Shown here: piece after piece, positions 58,931 to 64,000 of the stretch
How positions within the stretch are numbered: position 1 is the stretch's first letter
Layout: every line of letters starts with the position of its first letter
Assembly: GCA_003024785.1 (NCBI GenBank)
Contig: PUQB01000556.1
Span: 62,001 to 126,000 of the forward strand
Direction: 5' to 3'
Length of the DNA stretch: 64,000 nucleotides
DNA from: Selaginella tamariscina
Taxonomy: Eukaryota > Streptophyta > Lycopodiopsida > Selaginellales > Selaginellaceae
Notes under the pieces: model-generated
Seen by the model: only the letters and a program-made list of their open reading frames with translations
Told to the model about the DNA's origin: nothing
Database searches by the model: none
Position numbers and translations under genes: made by a program

Positions 58931-59837
58931 AGGTGTTGATCAGCTAACTAATGTTGATTATTGTTCTTAGCTTCCGGCGGTGGCAAGCAGAAAGACCGAC
59001 GGTTGCGATGCAGATCATAATCGAGTTGCAAAAGCTGCATCAAACAAGTGAATTTAATGAGTCGTGAGGTTTCTTGAAGCAGTATGTTTCTATGATCGAC
59101 TTTCTTACTGATAAAACCTCAAAAAAGACACAGATGGGGAAGAGGTTAACTTCAAGCGTGCTGCATTCTGAAGATTACTAAACTGTTAGTAAGGACGTTG
59201 ATAATAGGAACATACTGCTTCGGAATATATGAGCTTCATTGAGTAAAGTACCCTTTCAGTCTCAGGTACGTTCGTGGTGTGCTTTTATTTCATTGCGTAA
59301 TACATAATTTTGTGTGGTTTTAAAGATTCTGTTCGGTATGGTGAAGACAAAGTACGTCTTATATTTATTTATATAGCGGCGGTGGGTTAGGAAATACATG
59401 CGTACGTGTCCGTGCAGCACGCTCACACCTCAAGACAAGCTCAAGCAGCTCTGTATTACGCACAATATTTAAACACAAATGATATTTATTTATATAATGA
59501 ATTTTTCTTTCACAGAGTTTCATAGCATGAATCAAGGATTAGGCAAAGACAGGACTCATCACAAACGCACAGAATATGAATCGACATATTAAATTCTTCT
59601 TCTTCTTTCATTATTATGGAATTGCAGCGTTCTAGTCACGACGAAGGTGGCGACAGCGATGACAATGGTGTTGTTGGTACAACAGGCAGTGATGATGCAA
59701 CTCAGTGTTAATCCAAAAAACAAGCACTATCATTACTGACTAAAGCACGCAATAGTAATACTAATTTGAGAACATATCACTGAAATATTTAATATTTAGA
59801 GGATAAGTCAACGTAACAATGGGATATTAAATCTAGA

Positions 59838-59876
<39 letters not shown>

Positions 59877-60207
59877 CTTAACATAATGACTATGAGTCTG
59901 GAAATGAGAAAATAATATGAAAGAGAATTGAGTAACATAATCAGAAATTAAAATATTTTATTTATTTATTTATAAAAAATTTATATTTAACTTATAACAT
60001 ATTAAGAATGAAATAAAAAGATTTATTAATTGTTAAATATTAAAAATGTCATAATGACAAATATTAAGAAATTACATAGACTTTAAAATAATTATATTAT
60101 ATTGTAATATATATGTTTAATTGATTTCATTTTGAAGTTAAATATAATAAAATATAAACTAATCATAAAATTTCATGATTTAAAAAAACTATTTTAATTT
60201 AATTTTA

Positions 60208-60690
60208 AGGAAAATTTCACATATATCATATATATTCCTTGAAATTTTAAATTTACGTAATTACCCATGATTCAATTTAAAACTTTATAGGATTTAAAAT
60301 TAAACTAAAAAATATTTTCTTAAAAATCAAGAATAATTCATAATTAATTGATATTTTATTACATTTAATTCTAAAATGCAATCAATTAAACAAATATAAT
60401 ATAATTAATTTTTAAAAATATATTATTTCTTAACATTTATTATTATAACATTTTAAATATTTAACCATTAATAAATTTCACTTAATTTAATTTTAAATAT
60501 GTTATAAGTTAAATACATAATTTTATTAGTATTATTATTTAAAATTTAGAATACAAGATTTAAAGGTTTTTTTTAAAAGTATAAATATAAATTTAAAACT
60601 TTCATAAAATATATTTATAAATTCAAATTTTCTAAAGGTATATATGTAAATGATAAATTTAAGTTGATATATATGAAATTTTCCCTTTAA
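60208..60690. mobile_element. Candidate AT-rich MITE
   Basis: AAGGAAAATTTCACATATATCA near 60208 is matched in inverted form by TGATATATATGAAATTTTCCCTT near 60670-60690. The interior is AT-rich and non-coding. No target duplication was identified. Confidence 0.4.
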
Positions 60691-61301
60691 TTATAATAAC
60701 TATTAATTATTCTTATTTGTAGCAATCTTAAATTGGTTACTAATTATATTTATAATAATTTTAAGTCAATTATTAACTTCACTTCTGCTCATTCTTATTA
60801 ATATTTATTTATTTTCTATACTTTAAATTTTTATTAGAATATTTATGATACTTTCATTTAGATCTTCTTATATGTATCTACATCATAATAAAACAAAGTA
60901 AAATATTCTTATTTATTATTAAGATTTTTACAGCTTTACTTTGGTGACACATCCTTTTATAGCAAGTGTAAGGAGTTAAAAACTTATGGAGTATCCAAAT
61001 CTTAAATTGAGGCTATCATTTAAAATTAACAATTTTATTTTGCATTTTACTATTTAGGTTAACCAGAAAGTGTAAATAAAAAATATGTAATGTTATTTTA
61101 TTATTATGGTACATTATGTTTATGCACTTAATGTAAATATGTAATGTATGTAAGCACATGGATACACTATAAATAGATTAGTAAATTAATTCTTTACTCG
61201 ATACATAAGTTAAAATTTCCATTTTTGTAATGATTATAACAGACAATATAGTAATTTTTTAATAACTTAGAATCTATTTCAATCTTACATTTAATTGAAG
61301 A

Positions 61302-61451
61302 TGTAAGATCCGCATGTACGGCTGCATGTGCATATACGTAGTGGATTTTAATAACCGTCGGATTAGATTCAATCTGGACCACTCACTCTTGTATATAAGT
61401 TAGGTTTCTGAACTAATGTATATACACATTTTTATATTCCGAGCTCTCACA
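61302..61451 (+). repeat. 5' LTR of the right-edge Ty3/gypsy element
   Basis: 150 bp, TGTAAGATCC...TCTCACA, matching 1549-1708. Followed directly by gag-like sequence. Confidence 0.8.
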
Positions 61452-64000
61452 TTGGTGGAGGTGAAAGGCATCTCTAATTGTCCCTACAGAGTGCTCGGAT
61501 TTGTGTCTTTTTTTTGTCTTTTTAGGTCTAGCTTTTCCATTATCTAGATCTATTCCTTTCTTGTAAATTTTGTCTTTTCTTCGTACATGGATCCACAACA
61601 GGCAAATCCCTTGTCTGTGGAGCAGTTACTCATGCAGTTGTTGGATGCCATGCGTATGCAACTAACAATCATTCTCAGTTGATGGCAGCATTCACAGTCC
61701 AGGGTACTCTTCCTACTCATGTTGCAAACCTCTGTGTCCACCGGATTTCTTTCACAGAAATCCTGGAGATGATGTGTACCATTGGTTTGATCACTTCACT
61801 GTGGTTGCCACATATCATTCATGGGACAATGCTCAGTGTTTGCGCGAGTTTCCTACTTGTCTTCAAGGGACGGCGTTGTAGTGGTACAATGGTCTGGACG
61901 TTGCAACTTGTGGAGATTGGAATATTCTTCTAGAGATCTTCAAACGTGCATTTGGGCATGCGGACGACTGTGATGATGCTTTTTAGCAGTTGCATCGTAT
62001 TCGTCAGGAGCCATCTAAGTCAGTGATGCAGTTTGGTGTTCGCTTTCGAAGCCTTTTGCTGCGTGCAGAACCTAACATGTCGGAACGTATCAAGTTAGGT
62101 ATGTTGTGGCCAGCACTTCGTCAAGACCTTGTGGGGCTTGTGCATGCACTAGCTCCAGTGACTCTTGACGATGCTTTGAGGCTGGCACAACGATATGAGT
62201 CGTCACCTCTCCCACTTGCGCCTTCACGTGCTCTTGTTCCACTTCATGTTAGGGATGGACTTGCTCCGATGGAGGTTGAGGCTATTGCCGCTCGTGTACT
62301 AGCACAAGGTGGAGCCCGTGGACGTGCAGTTCGTTGTTGGGAACCTTATATATTTAAATTTATGTACATAGAAAAATTAAACAATTGTCACTTTATTTCA
62401 ATCGAGCACGTGTAATCTGGCAACTTACTTTTACAATAGGGGTTACTATGGCTAATTTACATGTTATTCATCTACTAGTCCACCTCCAAGGCGTCAACAA
62501 CGTCCGATTGGTGCTGCTGCAGTGGAAGGTTGTGATGCGATGGATCTTCCGGGAAATGACGAATCGCACGAGTAGAGGAGGGTCCTCGTGCAAATAAATT
62601 AGTGACCCCTCCGTCTTTCTTTCGGGAGTATCATCAAGGGGTTCACTCGGCACCAAATCATCCAGTTTTCACTTTTCAAGCTCGATTTAATCACACGTCA
62701 CGTCCTGTTTTCCTTTCAGTGTTGGTGGATACAGGTTCGAGTTTGTTCTTTATTTCTCAATCTATTGCTACACGTTGCAGCCTTCATTTGCGTCGTGCGG
62801 TAGAACCAGTCTTCATTCTGTACGGCAACGGACACACTCATGCTTGTTCGCGGGATGAAGTGGACATTGTTGTTCGTGTGGATGATCGTGAGCTCGAGCT
62901 TCAATCTTTACGGGTGGTGCCGAGTCAAGCTTTTCACCTTATTCTTGGTATGGATTGGTTGACTCGCAATCATGCCAAGTGTGACTTTGAAAAGTCTCCC
63001 CCTTGTTTGACTCTCCCTTGTCTTTTTCATTCCTCTTATTTTTATTCCACTTCATCCATCTGCTTCCACCTCTGCTTCCATCACTTTTGTCTCACCCCTA
63101 TTTTAACTATTTTTCCTTCATGCTCATCCTTTCTTCTCTAGATCCATCAGATGATCGTCATGCTGTAGTTGTTGATCAACTCAAGAAGGAGTATGTTGAT
63201 CTTTTTAACTTCGATTTGTCATCTGGGGCCAAGATTGTGACACATCACCCTATTCCAACTGGAGATGCTAGGCCAATCAAGGTAACTGTTCGGTGTCGGT
63301 CACCAAAGGAGCTCAAGATCTTACGAGCGAATGTCAAAGAGATGTTGGAGAAGGGTGTTATCCGGAAATCTCGAAGTCCTTGGGCGTGCGAACCTCACCT
63401 TGTGACGAAGCCTGATGGGAGCGTTCGATTCTACATTGACTATCGCCCATTAAATGAGGTAATCATTTCAAATGTGTACCCACTTCCTCATACTGCAGAC
63501 CTTTTGGATCGACTGGGGCGGAGCCATTGGTTCACCAAGTTAAATCTCGCATTTGGGTATTGGCAAGTTCCGATGGCTGATATGGACATTCCCAAGATTA
63601 CTTTTCGGACACCATTTGGCTTGTACGAGTTCTTGGTAATGCCTTTCGGTTTGAGCAATGCTCCAGCAACTTTCCAGCGTATGATGGACGAGGTTCTTTG
63701 CGACATGCCGGAGGTGACTGCCGATTTCATCGATGATGTTTTGATCCATTCTGATGGAACGTGGGAGGAGCATGTCAGTGATGTACGTAAGATTAACTTT
63801 AGTGGAACGGCTTGTCAGAACCTTCAAGGGGATGATTGCGAAGTATGTGAACTTTCAAACATTCAGATTGGGATGGTTATCTGCCGTCTCTCCGATATGC
63901 TTATGTCACTGGAGTTCAAAGTTCCATTGGTACTTCCCCATATAAGCTCTTGTATGGTCATGACCCGGTGTTGCCAACGGAGTTGGGTTTGCCTTCTCAG
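61302..64000 (+). mobile_element. Ty3/gypsy LTR retrotransposon, 5' part (cut by window edge)
   Basis: After the LTR come a gag-like region (about 61590-62330), a retropepsin-like region (about 62640-62990, LVDTGSSLFFIS and HLILGMDWL), a reverse-transcriptase region (about 63150-63790, PFGLSNAPATFQ and the DD box in FIDDVLIHSDG), and integrase-like sequence to the edge that closely matches 885-1095. Same family as 1-1708. It is broken, with several breaks. Age cannot be estimated from one LTR. Confidence 0.85.

Larger units (their letters stand above)
57901..61301. other. AT-rich intergenic stretch with decayed repeats
   Basis: No gene recognised. 58780-58870 contains a phrase like AWDTAKEEFQ typical of Ty1/copia gag, a weak trace of a fossil element. 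A CA run lies at 59840-59870. 60208-60690 is bounded by an inverted repeat. Confidence 0.45.

Overview
The window reads as nuclear DNA of a land plant, most likely a lycophyte of the Selaginella type. The evidence is an Lhca4 antenna gene, chloroplast-targeted proteins, a vacuolar alpha-mannosidase, a GH17 glucanase, TTTAGGG-type promoter boxes, short introns (about 50-160 bp), and two PPR genes whose repeats carry the phrase AYAQNGH, which I associate with Selaginella PPR proteins. The species call is inference.

Layout. 1-1708 is the 3' end of a Ty3/gypsy element, and a second member of the same family enters at 61302 in the same orientation. 1709-6591 is AT-rich with microsatellites and no gene. 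6592-15289 is a nest of old LTR elements: an outer minus-strand element with short LTRs, and inside it two facing copies of another gypsy family with one LTR between them. 15549-16690 is a non-autonomous relative of the PIF/Harbinger DNA transposon at 18081-23243. That transposon has matching termini, a TAA target duplication, a trihelix (Myb/SANT-like) ORF1 and a DDE transposase. A GC-rich array of about 13 units, each holding two palindromes, lies in its ORF1. 23598-24450 is a decayed GMP synthase copy. 24460-29071 is AT-rich and holds a 1.3 kb foldback.

The gene-dense part runs from 29072 to 57285: PPR-1 (+), ERD7/senescence-domain protein (-), alpha-mannosidase (-), PPR-2 (+), Lhca4 (+), DUF3598 protein (-), an unidentified plastid-type protein (-), a small secreted EGF-like protein (+), GH17 glucanase (+), a 25-exon HEAT/ARM-like protein (+), and an eIF4A-like helicase that has lost its catalytic motifs (-). 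A partial copy of the HEAT gene, with its promoter box, sits head to head with the helicase-like gene. 57900-61301 is AT-rich with decayed repeats.

Frame integrity is uneven. The mannosidase reads cleanly through its exons, but most other host genes need one or more single-base frame changes to recover obvious family sequence, and the two PPR genes need many. This is either indel error in the assembly or real decay; the sequence alone does not decide. There is no operon structure. The most unusual items are the palindromic coding array in the Harbinger element, the pseudo-helicase, the long foldback, and the partial HEAT duplication with its promoter.
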